64,000 nt of DNA from positions 620,001-684,000 of the forward strand of contig NZ_SGWY01000003.1 in assembly GCF_004216665.1 (NCBI RefSeq), given 5' to 3'. Shown here one piece after another: positions 8,801-15,862 of this stretch. The number at the start of each line of letters is the position of its first letter. Position 1 is the stretch's first letter. The DNA is from Agromyces ramosus (GTDB taxonomy: Bacteria > Actinomycetota > Actinomycetes > Actinomycetales > Microbacteriaceae). The position numbers and the translations under genes were made by a program. The notes under the pieces are model-generated. The model saw nothing but the letters and a program-made list of their open reading frames with translations, was not told where the DNA came from and ran no database searches.

Positions 8801-8897
8801 GAACGTGCTGAAGACCAAGCCGCCGCTGTGCCTCGATCGCGCCTCGGCCGACTTCTTCGTCGACACGCTCGATCGCGTGCTCACCGAGGGGTGGTAG
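5847..8897 (+). CDS. APH-kinase-like / class III aminotransferase fusion enzyme
   Basis: A 1016-residue fusion. The N-terminal third is an aminoglycoside-phosphotransferase-like kinase fold with HLDLTDDNVV (about 224-233, catalytic loop) and LIDFGDVTRSW (about 245). The middle (about 360-600) looks like a degenerate M23-peptidase/lipoyl-like beta domain. The C-terminal 430 residues are a PLP class III aminotransferase with NSGSEAVDLAL (about 692), EAYHGWTYG (720), IADEVQAGYG (826) and the PLP lysine in AKAAGNGYPLG (about 857). Related proteins include ethanolamine-phosphate phospho-lyases, so phosphorylation then lyase or transaminase action on an amino alcohol is a reasonable inference. Start 5847 follows ggaaaggggt. 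An open 91-codon extension upstream runs through the 39-bp repeats and is rejected. Confidence 0.85.
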   Translation: MHGSSGGTSGTAGFDFFGAGELPAPHLPVAEVAQIVRAQWRLEADLTPLGSQQDQNFLARAGGEPVGVVKITNPAFTSVELEAQELAAARIAAAAPELRIATTTTGAHGVPRSVVAATSEGPRSIRIIQFLDGGTLSGDGYLSPAVVRRLGELAGHTSLALADFDHPGLDRVLQWDPQVADRVVDFVARHHPDASRRRQVTDAAAAAWARLAAVASELPRQAVHLDLTDDNVVCAPDRGVRLPDGLIDFGDVTRSWAVAELAISISSVLHHAGAEPASVLPAIRAFHDLRPLSPDEVAAIWPLVVLRGAVLVVSGEHQVQLDGGGNAYAASGIEREWRIFEQATSVPTEVMTGVIAAQLGVELHARHDTRGADEARAVELGDGRSRPPLGRLVPDLDAAAIERLDVSVTGDAVDAGAWLDPRLDEDLARAATDGWADAAVLPWRTPRLTASRIHAAASPATVPTGIDAWFAEPQQLAAPGDGDVVAGADGRLVVALDAGLRLEFDGEVQDPPAPGTRVGAGDGLGIAASGARLRIRLLHAGAPPVPHLVRPEYADGWLALTVDPGPLLGLGWTEPAAASDAAAATSPAADAAALVARRDRSLAEVQEHYYDAPPRIERGWREHLVGTDGRVFLDMVNNVTPLGHGHPKLADAVSRQLRRLNTNSRFNYGAVVEFSERLASLAPDPLDTVFLVNSGSEAVDLALRVALAATGRRDVVGVLEAYHGWTYGSDAVSTSIADNPNALATRPDWVHAVDAPNPFRGVHRGADAARYAPEAAARIQGLAASGRPPAAFIAETFFGNAGGIPLPDGYLAEVYAAVRESGGLAIADEVQAGYGRLGHWFWGFEQQGVVPDVVAVAKAAGNGYPLGAVITSREIAARFRSQGYFFSSTGGSPASSVAGLAVLDAFRDERLQENAAEVGGHLRRRLEELATRHPLIGAVHGLGLYLGVEFVRDHATLEPATEETAAVCDRLLELGIVMQPTGDHQNVLKTKPPLCLDRASADFFVDTLDRVLTEGW

Positions 8898-8913
8898 CGC
8901 TCGGGCGCATCCC

Positions 8914-8919
8914 TAGACT
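8914..8919 (+). promoter_or_regulatory. -10 box of leaderless DUF2207-like gene
   Basis: TAGACT, six bases before the GTG at 8926. No Shine-Dalgarno sequence is present in the 28-bp gap to the previous gene, so the mRNA probably starts on the GTG. Confidence 0.6.
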
Positions 8920-8925
8920 GGGCGC

Positions 8926-9993
8926 GTGCTCCCTGCCGTCATCGTGCTCGCGATCGCGCCCGCGTTCCTCATCCTCGTGCTGGGGATCGTCGCGCGTGCC
9001 CTCGCCGCGCAGCGCGTGACCGCCCGGATCGTGCAGTACGCGCCCGAGCGGGGCGCCACGGTGCTGCGCGACGCGCTGCTCGTGAACGCCGACCGGCGGG
9101 CGGCATCCGCTGCACTCGTCGACCTCGCCGTGAAGCGCAAGGTGCGGCTCCTCGCGGGCTCGAAGCGCGAGCCGATCGGCGTGGAGATGGCGCCGAACGT
9201 GGTGCTCACCGCCGAGGAGGTCTCGCTGCTCGAGGCGCTCTTCGGTCCCGAGCACACGCCCGGCCGCGTGCGCCGCTTCTCGGCCGACCGACGCGCGCTC
9301 GGCGGCCGGTTGCGCACGCTCGTGCAGCACGCCGAGCACGCGCTGGCGCGCGACGGGCTCGTGACGCCGCGCCGCATCACCTGGCCCGGCATGACGCTCA
9401 CGATCCTCGCCTACCTCGGCATGCTCGTCGAGGCGCTGTTCCTCGTGTTCGCGCTGGTCGACGGCGACTGGCCGGCCCTCATCGCGACGCTCATCGCGCT
9501 CGCGGCCACCATCGCGACGATCCTCGTCACGCCGTCGTCGTGGCGGCGATTCCTGCCGCCCGCGCGTCCGAAGCGCGAGCACCTCGAGGGGCTGCGGCAG
9601 TACCTCGCCCTCGCCGAGGCCGACCGGCTGCGGATGCTGCAGTCGCCGAGCGGCGCCGACCTGCTCGCGACGGATGCCGCGACCGCCGCGGGCTCGCCCG
9701 AGGCCGATGCCCCACTCGCCCGGTTCCACCTGCACGAGCGGCTGCTCCCCTACGCCGTGGTCTTCGGGCTCGAGCGCGAGTGGATCGCGAAGCTGCGGCT
9801 CGAGCACGCCGCCCTCGACCGCGGCAACCTCGACGCGCTCGCCGACGCGGTCGACGTGACGGCCGAGGTCGCGAGCGCCATCGACGCCGCGGGAGGCGTG
9901 CTCCAGCTCACGGCCGCGGTCGGCGAACTCGTCGACGCGAGCGGGGTGGTGGTCGACGGCATCGGCGGCATCTTCGAGGTGTTCAGCTCGTGA
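8926..9993 (+). CDS. DUF2207-family membrane protein
   Basis: A 355-residue membrane protein with a short N-terminal hydrophobic segment (4-25) and two central ones (about 155-202). The segment after the first helix (IVQYAPERGATVLRDALLV, then ALVDLAVKRKVRLL, LTAEEVSLLEALFG) and the later LRQYLALAEADRLRMLQSP and LLPYAVVFGLEREW match the C-terminal part of DUF2207 proteins. The usual N-terminal beta domain is missing, so it is a short form. Function unknown. It starts on a GTG and overlaps the next gene by 4 bp (GTGA), which implies co-transcription. Confidence 0.72.
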   Translation: MLPAVIVLAIAPAFLILVLGIVARALAAQRVTARIVQYAPERGATVLRDALLVNADRRAASAALVDLAVKRKVRLLAGSKREPIGVEMAPNVVLTAEEVSLLEALFGPEHTPGRVRRFSADRRALGGRLRTLVQHAEHALARDGLVTPRRITWPGMTLTILAYLGMLVEALFLVFALVDGDWPALIATLIALAATIATILVTPSSWRRFLPPARPKREHLEGLRQYLALAEADRLRMLQSPSGADLLATDAATAAGSPEADAPLARFHLHERLLPYAVVFGLEREWIAKLRLEHAALDRGNLDALADAVDVTAEVASAIDAAGGVLQLTAAVGELVDASGVVVDGIGGIFEVFSS

Positions 9994-10679
9994 CCGAGGA
10001 GACGACCATCACGGTCGACGTCGACGGCACGCCGGTCTCGGCGGTGTACAGCAGGCCGGCGGATGCCGCGGGCACGATCGTCGTGGCGCACGGAGCCGGC
10101 GCCGGCATGGAGCACCCGTTCATGTCGGGGTTCACGCGGGCGATGCACGACGAGGGATTCGCGGCGCTGCGCTTCAACTTCCCCTACCGCGAGGCGAAGC
10201 GGCGGTTCCCCGACCGACCGCCCGTCGCGATCGCGACCTGGCGCGCGGCGATGGCGGTCGCGGTTGAGCGCGCCGCCGCGGCGGGCGCGGGTGGCGAGCC
10301 GATCTGGGCGTCGGGCAAGTCGTTCGGCGGACGCATGGCGTCGATGGCCGTGGCCGAGGGGATGACCGCGGCGGGGCTCGTGTACCTCGGCTATCCGCTG
10401 CATCCGCCCGGCCGGCCCGAGAAGGCCCGCGACGAGCACCTGCCGGGCGTGACCGTGCCGATGCTGTTCCTGCAGGGGCGCAACGACCCGTTCGCGACGC
10501 CGAACGAGCAGCTCGACGAGGTCGTCGCCCGCATCGGGCCGACCGCGACGCTCGACTGGATCGACGGCGCGAACCACTCGTTCGAGGTGAAGGGCGCGAA
10601 GCGTCCGGCCGCCGAGATCGGCGCCTCGCTCGCGCCGCGCGTGGCGGCGTTCCTGCGCGCGCACCCGTCAGCCGACTGA
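9990..10679 (+). CDS. Alpha/beta hydrolase, KANL3/Tex30-like
   Basis: A 229-residue soluble alpha/beta-hydrolase. VVAHGAGAGMEHPFM supplies the oxyanion region, WASGKSFGGRMAS the nucleophile elbow with Ser in G-K-S-F-G-G, LFLQGRNDPFATP the acid strand and GANHSFE the catalytic His. This pattern fits the dienelactone-hydrolase-like KANL3/Tex30 subgroup; the substrate is unknown. The GTG at 9990 overlaps the previous stop. Its last 12 bp overlap the converging HNH gene. Confidence 0.82.
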   Translation: MTEETTITVDVDGTPVSAVYSRPADAAGTIVVAHGAGAGMEHPFMSGFTRAMHDEGFAALRFNFPYREAKRRFPDRPPVAIATWRAAMAVAVERAAAAGAGGEPIWASGKSFGGRMASMAVAEGMTAAGLVYLGYPLHPPGRPEKARDEHLPGVTVPMLFLQGRNDPFATPNEQLDEVVARIGPTATLDWIDGANHSFEVKGAKRPAAEIGASLAPRVAAFLRAHPSAD

Positions 10680-11108
10680 GGTCGCGTCATCGGGCGCGCC
10701 GTCGGTTGCGTCATCGGGCGCGTCGGACACGCCGTCGGGCGCGTCGCCCTGGGCCTCGTCGGCGAACCTCGCCGCAAGGGTGATCCCGATCTCGCGATGT
10801 CGCAACAGGAACGCGCGCTCGTCGAGTCGCTTGCGCCGGAGCCATCCCGTGACCTCGTCGTTGCACTTGCTCGCATTGCAGGATCCGCAGGCGGGAGCGA
10901 CGTTGTCGAGCGTGTATCGCCCGCCTCGCGAGATCGGCAGCACGCAGTCGCGCTGCAGCGGCCGGTCCTTCGCGCCGCAATAGGCGCAACCCGTCCACTC
11001 CGCCTGGAGCGCGACCCACTGCGCGTCGGTGAGGTGGTGCGTGACGCGCGCCATCCGTCGCTTGCGCCGGCGAGCGTACGTCGCCGTGCGGGTTCGACTG
11101 ACCGCCAT
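10668..11108 (-). CDS. HNH endonuclease domain protein
   Basis: A 146-residue basic protein with a zinc-binding HNH fold: GCAYCGAKD (first CxxC), PISRGGRYTLDNVAPACGSCNASK (second CxxC with the N of HNH) and a short helix after it. Such small HNH proteins are often encoded outside restriction or phage loci in actinobacteria, and their targets are mostly unknown. The N-terminus is rich in Arg and Lys; the last 35 residues are an acidic Asp/Ala/Pro-rich tail with DDATDGAPDDATS-like repetition. No phage genes adjoin. Confidence 0.8.
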   Translation of the reverse strand: MAVSRTRTATYARRRKRRMARVTHHLTDAQWVALQAEWTGCAYCGAKDRPLQRDCVLPISRGGRYTLDNVAPACGSCNASKCNDEVTGWLRRKRLDERAFLLRHREIGITLAARFADEAQGDAPDGVSDAPDDATDGAPDDATSVG

Positions 11109-11184
11109 GGCGGCAGCCTAGGACGCGCCCGGTGTCGCGGCGGTCGCACGCGCCGACCAGCGCGCGAGGCGCCCTGGCGGGGCG

Positions 11185-12129
11185 CTACGGGATGAGGATG
11201 ATCTTGCCGCGCACGTGCCCGGTCTCGCTCTGCCGCTGCGCCTCCGCCGCCTCGGCGAGCGGGTAGCGCCGGGCGATCTCGAGCTGGAACTCGCCCCCCG
11301 CGGCGAGCGCGGCGGCGAACGGCACCGCGTCGGCGCGCAGCGCGGCCTCCTCCGGCGTGAGCGGCACGGGGTTCCCGCCGCCCCACGCGCGGACGCCGAG
11401 CTCGGCGGCGCGGGCGCCCTGCACGATCGTGGCCACGCGTCGGTGGTCGGACACGAGCTCCTTCGACACCGCGATCGCCTCGTCGGTGCCTGCGGCGTCG
11501 AGGGCCACGTCGATGCCCTCGGGTGCCACCGCACGCACCCGGTCGGCGAGTCCGGGTCCGTAGGCCACGGGGATGGCGCCGAGCTCGCGCAGTCGCTCGT
11601 GGTTCGCCTCGCTCGCGGTCGCCACGACCGTCGCGCCCAGCCGCCGAGCGAGCTGGATCGCCGACTGGCCGACGGCGCCCGAGCCGCCGTGCAGGAGGAA
11701 CGTGTCGTCGGCGTCGACGCCCAGGGACATGACCGCCTGATGCGCCGTGCCGACCGGGATCGGGATCGCGGCGGCCTCCTCCCAGCCGAGCTCCGAGGGC
11801 TTGCGCGTGAGCTTCGACGCGGCGACCACGAGCTCCGTGGCGTACGCGCCCGAAGCGCCCGAGACGATGACCTCGTCGCCGATGGCCCAGCCGTCGAGAC
11901 CCTCGCCGACCGCGACGATGATGCCCGCGGCATCCGTCCCGACTCGACGCGGACCGTTCAGCGGCGGCGACGCCCGCTTGCCCGAGCGGATCTTCCACTC
12001 GATCGGGTTCACGCCGACGGCGCGCACCTCGACGAGCACCTCACCGCGCCCGGGCAGGGCGTGGGCGATCTCGCGGTACTCGAGGACCTCGGGTCCGCCG
12101 ATGCGGTCGTACTCGATGGCGTGGGGCAT
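11185..12129 (-). CDS. NADPH:quinone reductase-like MDR oxidoreductase
   Basis: A 314-residue zinc-independent medium-chain dehydrogenase/reductase. The N-terminal GroES-like domain includes GRGEVLVEVRAVGVNPIEW; the Rossmann domain has LLHGGSGAVGQSAIQLAR, the A-x-x-G-x-x-G motif of quinone oxidoreductases. Length matches the family. Likely a cytosolic NADPH-dependent reductase of quinones or enals. The ATG at 12129 follows gagaggtcc; a longer in-frame start at 12216 would add 29 unlikely residues. It diverges from the molybdopterin oxidoreductase gene. Confidence 0.88.
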   Translation of the reverse strand: MPHAIEYDRIGGPEVLEYREIAHALPGRGEVLVEVRAVGVNPIEWKIRSGKRASPPLNGPRRVGTDAAGIIVAVGEGLDGWAIGDEVIVSGASGAYATELVVAASKLTRKPSELGWEEAAAIPIPVGTAHQAVMSLGVDADDTFLLHGGSGAVGQSAIQLARRLGATVVATASEANHERLRELGAIPVAYGPGLADRVRAVAPEGIDVALDAAGTDEAIAVSKELVSDHRRVATIVQGARAAELGVRAWGGGNPVPLTPEEAALRADAVPFAAALAAGGEFQLEIARRYPLAEAAEAQRQSETGHVRGKIILIP

Positions 12130-12265
12130 GCGGGACCTCTCGTGCGTGGGCCGGGGGGACGACTCGGCCACACTACCCCGGGTCGGATCGGCGTCCGATC
12201 GGCGGTGACCGATCACGTCACAGGACGCGCGGGCGCGCTCCGAGCGTCCACGCAGGCGCCGACCC

Positions 12266-12271
12266 TACGCT
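12266..12271 (+). promoter_or_regulatory. -10 box of leaderless molybdopterin oxidoreductase gene
   Basis: TACGCT, six bases before the ATG at 12278; no ribosome site lies between. This favours ATG 12278 over the in-frame GTG at 12272 as start. Confidence 0.55.
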
Positions 12272-12277
12272 GTGCGC

Positions 12278-13876
12278 ATGCCCGAGACGAGCGGCCGCGC
12301 GCGAGGGTGGGTGCTGCCCGCCGCGGCGGGCGTGGCATCCGTCGTGTTCGGCGTCGGCGTCGGGGAACTCGCCGCGGCGATCCTCGCTCCCGCGGCGAGT
12401 CCGTTCGTGGTCGTGGGATCCCTCCTGATCGACCTCGCGCCGCCCTGGGCGAAGGATGCCGCGATCGCGCTGTTCGGCACGGCCGACAAGGCGGCGCTGC
12501 TCGTGGGCATCGGGATCGTGCTCGTCGCCGTGGCCGGCGCGGCGGGGGTGCTGGAGGCCCGACGTCCGCCGTGGGGGCGCATCGTGGTGGCGCTCATCGG
12601 CGTGGTCGGCGTGGTCGCGGCCACCACGCGCGCGAATGCGCCGATGCTCGCGTTCGCGCCGTCGGCCGTCGCAGCCATCGCGTCGATCATCGCGCTACAG
12701 TTCCTCATCCGCCGGCTGCCGGTGGCGGATGCCGCGACGGATGCCGCGCCTGCGCCTGAGACGGATGCCGCGACCGTTCCACGAGCGCCGACGGGTCCCG
12801 CCGACCGCGGCCTCGACCGCCGACGCTTCCTCACGTGGGCGGGCGGTGCGGCCGTGCTCGGCGCACTCGCCGCGGCGGGCGGCTACGCGCTGCAGGCCGG
12901 TGCGCGCGCCGTCACCGCGATCCGGGACACCATCACGCTGCCCACGCCGACGGCGGCCGCGACCGTGCCATCGGCTGCGGAACTGGACATCGAGGGCCTC
13001 GCCCCGGTCGTCACGCCGAACGCGCAGTTCTATCGCATCGACACCGCACTCGCCGTGCCGGCGGTGGACCCGTCGGGGTGGCGCCTGCGCGTGCACGGCA
13101 TGGTCGACCAGGAGGTGACCCTCACGTGGGACGAGCTGCTCGCCCTCCCCCTCGAGGAGAGCGTCACGACCCTCGCCTGCGTCTCGAACGAGGTCGGCGG
13201 GGGACTCATCGGCAACGCGGTGTGGCTCGGCTACCCGATCCGCGAGCTCCTCGCTCGCGCGGCGCCAACCGCGGACGCCGACATGGTGCTCTCGCGCAGC
13301 GTCGACGGCTTCACGGCGTCGACCCCGCTCGCCGTGCTCGAGGACGACCGCAACGCGATCCTCGCGATCGGCATGAACGGGGACCCGCTGCCGCCCGAGC
13401 ACGGGTTCCCGGTGCGCATGGTGGTGCCCGGACTCTACGGGTACGTCTCGGCCACCAAGTGGGTGGTCGACCTCGAGGTGACCCGATTCGACGCGGCAAC
13501 CGCATACTGGACGGATCGGGGCTGGAGCGAGCGCGGGCCGATCAAGATCTCGTCGCGCATCGACGTGCCCCGCTCGGGCCAGACCCTGTCGGCCGGACCG
13601 ATCACCGTCGCCGGCGTCGCCTGGAACCAGCACGTCGGCATCGAGGCGGTCGACGTGCAGGTCGACGACGGCCCCTGGCGGCCTGCCACGCTCGCGACCG
13701 CGATCTCGATCGACACGTGGGTGCAGTGGCGGTACGACTGGGATGCCCCCTCGGGCACGCACACGCTGCGGGTCCGTGCGACCGGGGCCGACGGCGAGGT
13801 GCAGACCTCCGACGTGCGGGGCGTCGTCCCCGACGGCGCCACGGGCCTCGACGAGCGCACCGTCGACGTCACCTGA
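12278..13876 (+). CDS. Membrane-anchored molybdopterin-dependent oxidoreductase, sulfite-oxidase family
   Basis: A 532-residue protein. Residues 1-165 contain about four hydrophobic segments. A twin-arginine-like stretch RRRFLTWAGGAAVLGALA follows at about 180, then a sulfite-oxidase/nitrate-reductase molybdopterin domain from about 225: TTLACVSNEVGG holds the Cys ligand of molybdenum (about 300), and GFPVRMVVPGLYGYVSATKW is characteristic. The C-terminal 110 residues form the Mo-co dimerisation (Ig-like) domain. Predicted to act at the outer face of the membrane, with unknown substrate. Family members of this shape are common in actinobacteria. Confidence 0.87.
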   Translation: MPETSGRARGWVLPAAAGVASVVFGVGVGELAAAILAPAASPFVVVGSLLIDLAPPWAKDAAIALFGTADKAALLVGIGIVLVAVAGAAGVLEARRPPWGRIVVALIGVVGVVAATTRANAPMLAFAPSAVAAIASIIALQFLIRRLPVADAATDAAPAPETDAATVPRAPTGPADRGLDRRRFLTWAGGAAVLGALAAAGGYALQAGARAVTAIRDTITLPTPTAAATVPSAAELDIEGLAPVVTPNAQFYRIDTALAVPAVDPSGWRLRVHGMVDQEVTLTWDELLALPLEESVTTLACVSNEVGGGLIGNAVWLGYPIRELLARAAPTADADMVLSRSVDGFTASTPLAVLEDDRNAILAIGMNGDPLPPEHGFPVRMVVPGLYGYVSATKWVVDLEVTRFDAATAYWTDRGWSERGPIKISSRIDVPRSGQTLSAGPITVAGVAWNQHVGIEAVDVQVDDGPWRPATLATAISIDTWVQWRYDWDAPSGTHTLRVRATGADGEVQTSDVRGVVPDGATGLDERTVDVT

Positions 13877-14080
13877 CCGGATGCCGCCCCCAGCGCTCGT
13901 GCTGCCGCCATGCCCCCGGTTACTCAGTCCTGCGAGCTCCGACCCACGTTCCTCCGAGTCGTGACTCGCCCTCCACATTGCGCGATGACGCTCGTTCGGA
14001 AACAGGCCCGACCCCCGCAATCGAGTACCCGCCCTCGCCGATGTTGAATCCGAGGGAGGTTTCTCTCCGCAAGTCGGCAC
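13877..14080. other. Intergenic stretch without a recognisable gene
   Basis: Sequence between the molybdopterin oxidoreductase stop and the second octamer array. I see no ORF with a plausible ribosome site, no RNA gene and no strong hairpin. Its composition is slightly less GC-biased than the flanking genes. Confidence 0.5.
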
Positions 14081-14128
14081 CACTTGGGCACTTGGGCACT
14101 TCGGCACTTCGGCACTTCGGCACTTCGG
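14081..14128. repeat. Octamer array: six contiguous 8-bp units
   Basis: CACTTGGG twice (14081-14096), then CACTTCGG four times (14097-14128), followed by a decayed unit CACCGAGA. The consensus is CACTTSGG. The period (8 bp) equals that of the array at 4573-4852 although the sequence is different. It ends 112 bp before the start of the second RHH/MNT-like gene. Confidence 0.92.
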
Positions 14129-14168
14129 CACCGAGAGGCCGGGAGGAACATTGCGGCGGCGGAACGAC

Positions 14169-14237
14169 ATGACGGCAGCGGAGATCTGCCAGTGCCCGCG
14201 CGGTCAGTGCCGGTGCGCGGCATCGAGAGGAACATGA
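14169..14237 (+). CDS. Possible 22-residue Cys-rich leader peptide
   Basis: An ATG-started ORF reading MTAAEICQCPRGQCRCAASR plus two residues, with Cys at 7, 9, 14 and 16 (two C-x-C pairs). Its TGA ends three bases before the GTG of the next gene, so reinitiation or translational coupling is possible, and the next gene's ribosome site (agagga) lies inside it. A weak ggaacg precedes the ATG. Cys-rich upstream ORFs that act as cysteine-responsive attenuators are known in mycobacteria; a role here is inference. It could be chance. Confidence 0.3.
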   Translation: MTAAEICQCPRGQCRCAASRGT

Positions 14238-14240
14238 CTG

Positions 14241-14960
14241 GTGAACAAGTCGATCAAGCTGGATGAGCGCACCGACCGGCTCGTCACGGACCTCGCGTAC
14301 TTCCTGAGGTCTTCGAAGAAGTCGATTCTTCACGACGCCGTGGCCGAATTCGCGGAGACCCACCACCCAAGGCTTCTGGCGACGCTGAACGCGGCGGGTG
14401 GTGCCGGCGCTGTGGAGGCGGGGCCGGGGGCAGCCGGCGAGACCACCAAGGACGGTGTCACGTCGCGGGAGGGCACGGGCAGCGGCGACGGATTCGCGGG
14501 GGCAGGGTCAGGCGCGCTCGCGGGAGCAGGAGCAGGAGCAGGCGCGCTCGCGGGAGCAGGAGCAGGAGCAGGCGCGCTCGCGGGCGCAGGAGCAGGCGCG
14601 CTCGCGGGAGCAGGGGCGGGCGCGGGCGCGGGCGACGCGACGTTCGAGGTGCTCGACCCGTGGGATCGGCTGGCGCTGCGGCGGCGGGAGCTGCTGCGCC
14701 GGTTCGCCGAGCATGGCGGCACCGACGTGTGGGTGCTCGACCCCGTCAACGAGGACGCGGCCTCCGACGAGTCGGCCCCCACACGGATCGTGCTCCTCGC
14801 CGAGACGGATCCGGTCGATGGGAGCGGGGCCGTGCCGGCGCTCGAGGAGGTCGCGCGTCGTGTGCTGGGCGTGCACGTGACGGTCGTGTCCTTGACCGCG
14901 CTGCGGATGTTCGGGTCGGGGCGCGTCGATCGGGCGCTCGCGGAGTCGCGGCCGCTCTGA
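14241..14960 (+). CDS. RHH protein with Gly/Ala linker and MNT-like C-terminus (paralogue of 5040-5567)
   Basis: A 239-residue protein. Residues 1-42 (IKLDERTDRLVTDLAYFL, then KKSILHDAVAEFAE) align with the RHH region of the 5040-5567 product, sharing R-L-V-x-D-L-x-x-F-L, K-K and D-A-V-x-x-F-A-E. Residues 85-131 are a low-complexity Gly/Ala linker encoded by DNA repeats. Residues 140-239 (RRRELLRRFAEHGGTDVWVL, RIVLLAETDP, HVTVVSLTALRMF, ending ESRPL) follow the layout of an MNT domain but lack the G-S-x-A-R-G and D-x-D motifs. GTG start with agagga upstream. An octamer array precedes it. I infer a DNA-binding protein with a dead nucleotidyltransferase fold. Confidence 0.62.
   Translation: MNKSIKLDERTDRLVTDLAYFLRSSKKSILHDAVAEFAETHHPRLLATLNAAGGAGAVEAGPGAAGETTKDGVTSREGTGSGDGFAGAGSGALAGAGAGAGALAGAGAGAGALAGAGAGALAGAGAGAGAGDATFEVLDPWDRLALRRRELLRRFAEHGGTDVWVLDPVNEDAASDESAPTRIVLLAETDPVDGSGAVPALEEVARRVLGVHVTVVSLTALRMFGSGRVDRALAESRPL
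14511..14634 (+). repeat. In-gene 30-bp repeat encoding the Gly/Ala linker
   Basis: Two identical 30-bp units (14511-14540, 14541-14570) beginning GGCGCGCTCGCGGGAGCAGG, then shortened versions from 14571 and 14595. Unit lengths are multiples of six, so the frame is kept and changes in copy number only lengthen or shorten the G-A-L-A-G-A-G linker. Confidence 0.88.
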
Positions 14961-14981
14961 GCGATAAGCGGCCGCAGGCTG

Positions 14982-15000
14982 GCCCCGTCCGGTGCGGGGC
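14982..15000 (+). terminator. Possible weak hairpin after the RHH/MNT paralogue
   Basis: A 6-bp inverted repeat (GCCCCG at 14982-14987, CGGGGC at 14995-15000) with a 7-base loop lies between two converging genes. It is short and has no T-run. Confidence 0.35.
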
Positions 15001-15008
15001 GAGCCCGG

Positions 15009-15764
15009 TCAGCGAGCCGTGTAGCCGCCGTCGACCAGGTGGTAGCTGCCCGTGATGAAGCTCGCCCCGTCGCTCGCGAGGAACGCGACGAGGTGCGCGA
15101 CCTCATCGGGCTCGCCCAGCCGGCCGAGCGGGTGCATCCCGGCGAGGAACTGCTGGGCGTCCTCGTCGAGGTTCGCGTCGACGAGCGGCGTCTTGATGAA
15201 CCCCGGTCCGACCGAGTTCACCCGCACGCCCCGGTCGGCGTACTCGAGCGCGGCGTTCTTCGTGAGGCCGACGATGCCGTGCTTGGCCGTGACGTACGCC
15301 GACGAGTTCGCGAAGCCCACGCTGCCGAGGATCGAGGCGATGTTCACCACGGCACCACCGCCGTTGGCGGCGATCGCGGGCAACTGGCGCTTCATCCCGT
15401 GGAAGATCGAGTTGAGGTTGACGTCGATGACCTTCGCCCAGCCGTCGTCGGGGTACTCCCCGATCAGCACCGAGGGCCCGCCGATGCCGGCGTTGTTCAC
15501 TGCGATCCGCAACGGCGCGAGCGCGTTCGCGGCGTCGATCGAATCGTCGATCCAGGCGGCGTCCGTCACGTCGCCCACGGAAGCCGCAGCGCGGCCCCCC
15601 GCGTCGTTGATCTCGGTGACGACGCTCGCCGCGTGGTCGCCGTCGAGGTCGTTGACCACCACCGCCGCGCCGCTGTCGGCGAGCCGCAGGGCGATCGCCC
15701 GCCCGATGCCGCTGCCGGCACCCGTCACGATCGCGGAACGTCCGGAAACGTCGTAGACAGCCAT
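15009..15764 (-). CDS. SDR-family oxidoreductase (3-oxoacyl-ACP reductase-like)
   Basis: A 251-residue classical short-chain dehydrogenase/reductase. [11 protein letters not shown] is the cofactor motif, NNAGIG the structural motif, and the Ser-Tyr-Lys triad is seen in IASILGS and [18 protein letters not shown] closes the fold. Cofactor preference is probably NAD(H), judged from VVVNDLDGD after the second strand. The substrate cannot be told from sequence. The ATG at 15764 begins [19 protein letters not shown]2071 gene lies upstream on the same strand, with about 100 bp between. Confidence 0.9.
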   Translation of the reverse strand: MAVYDVSGRSAIVTGAGSGIGRAIALRLADSGAAVVVNDLDGDHAASVVTEINDAGGRAAASVGDVTDAAWIDDSIDAANALAPLRIAVNNAGIGGPSVLIGEYPDDGWAKVIDVNLNSIFHGMKRQLPAIAANGGGAVVNIASILGSVGFANSSAYVTAKHGIVGLTKNAALEYADRGVRVNSVGPGFIKTPLVDANLDEDAQQFLAGMHPLGRLGEPDEVAHLVAFLASDGASFITGSYHLVDGGYTAR

Positions 15765-15862
15765 GTGGAGTCCTCCTCGGGTGGTCGGGGTCGGACCCGG
15801 TCGATCCGAGTCGACCCTCGGTCCACGCTACGGCGGATGCCCACAGGACCGAAGGCCGAACG

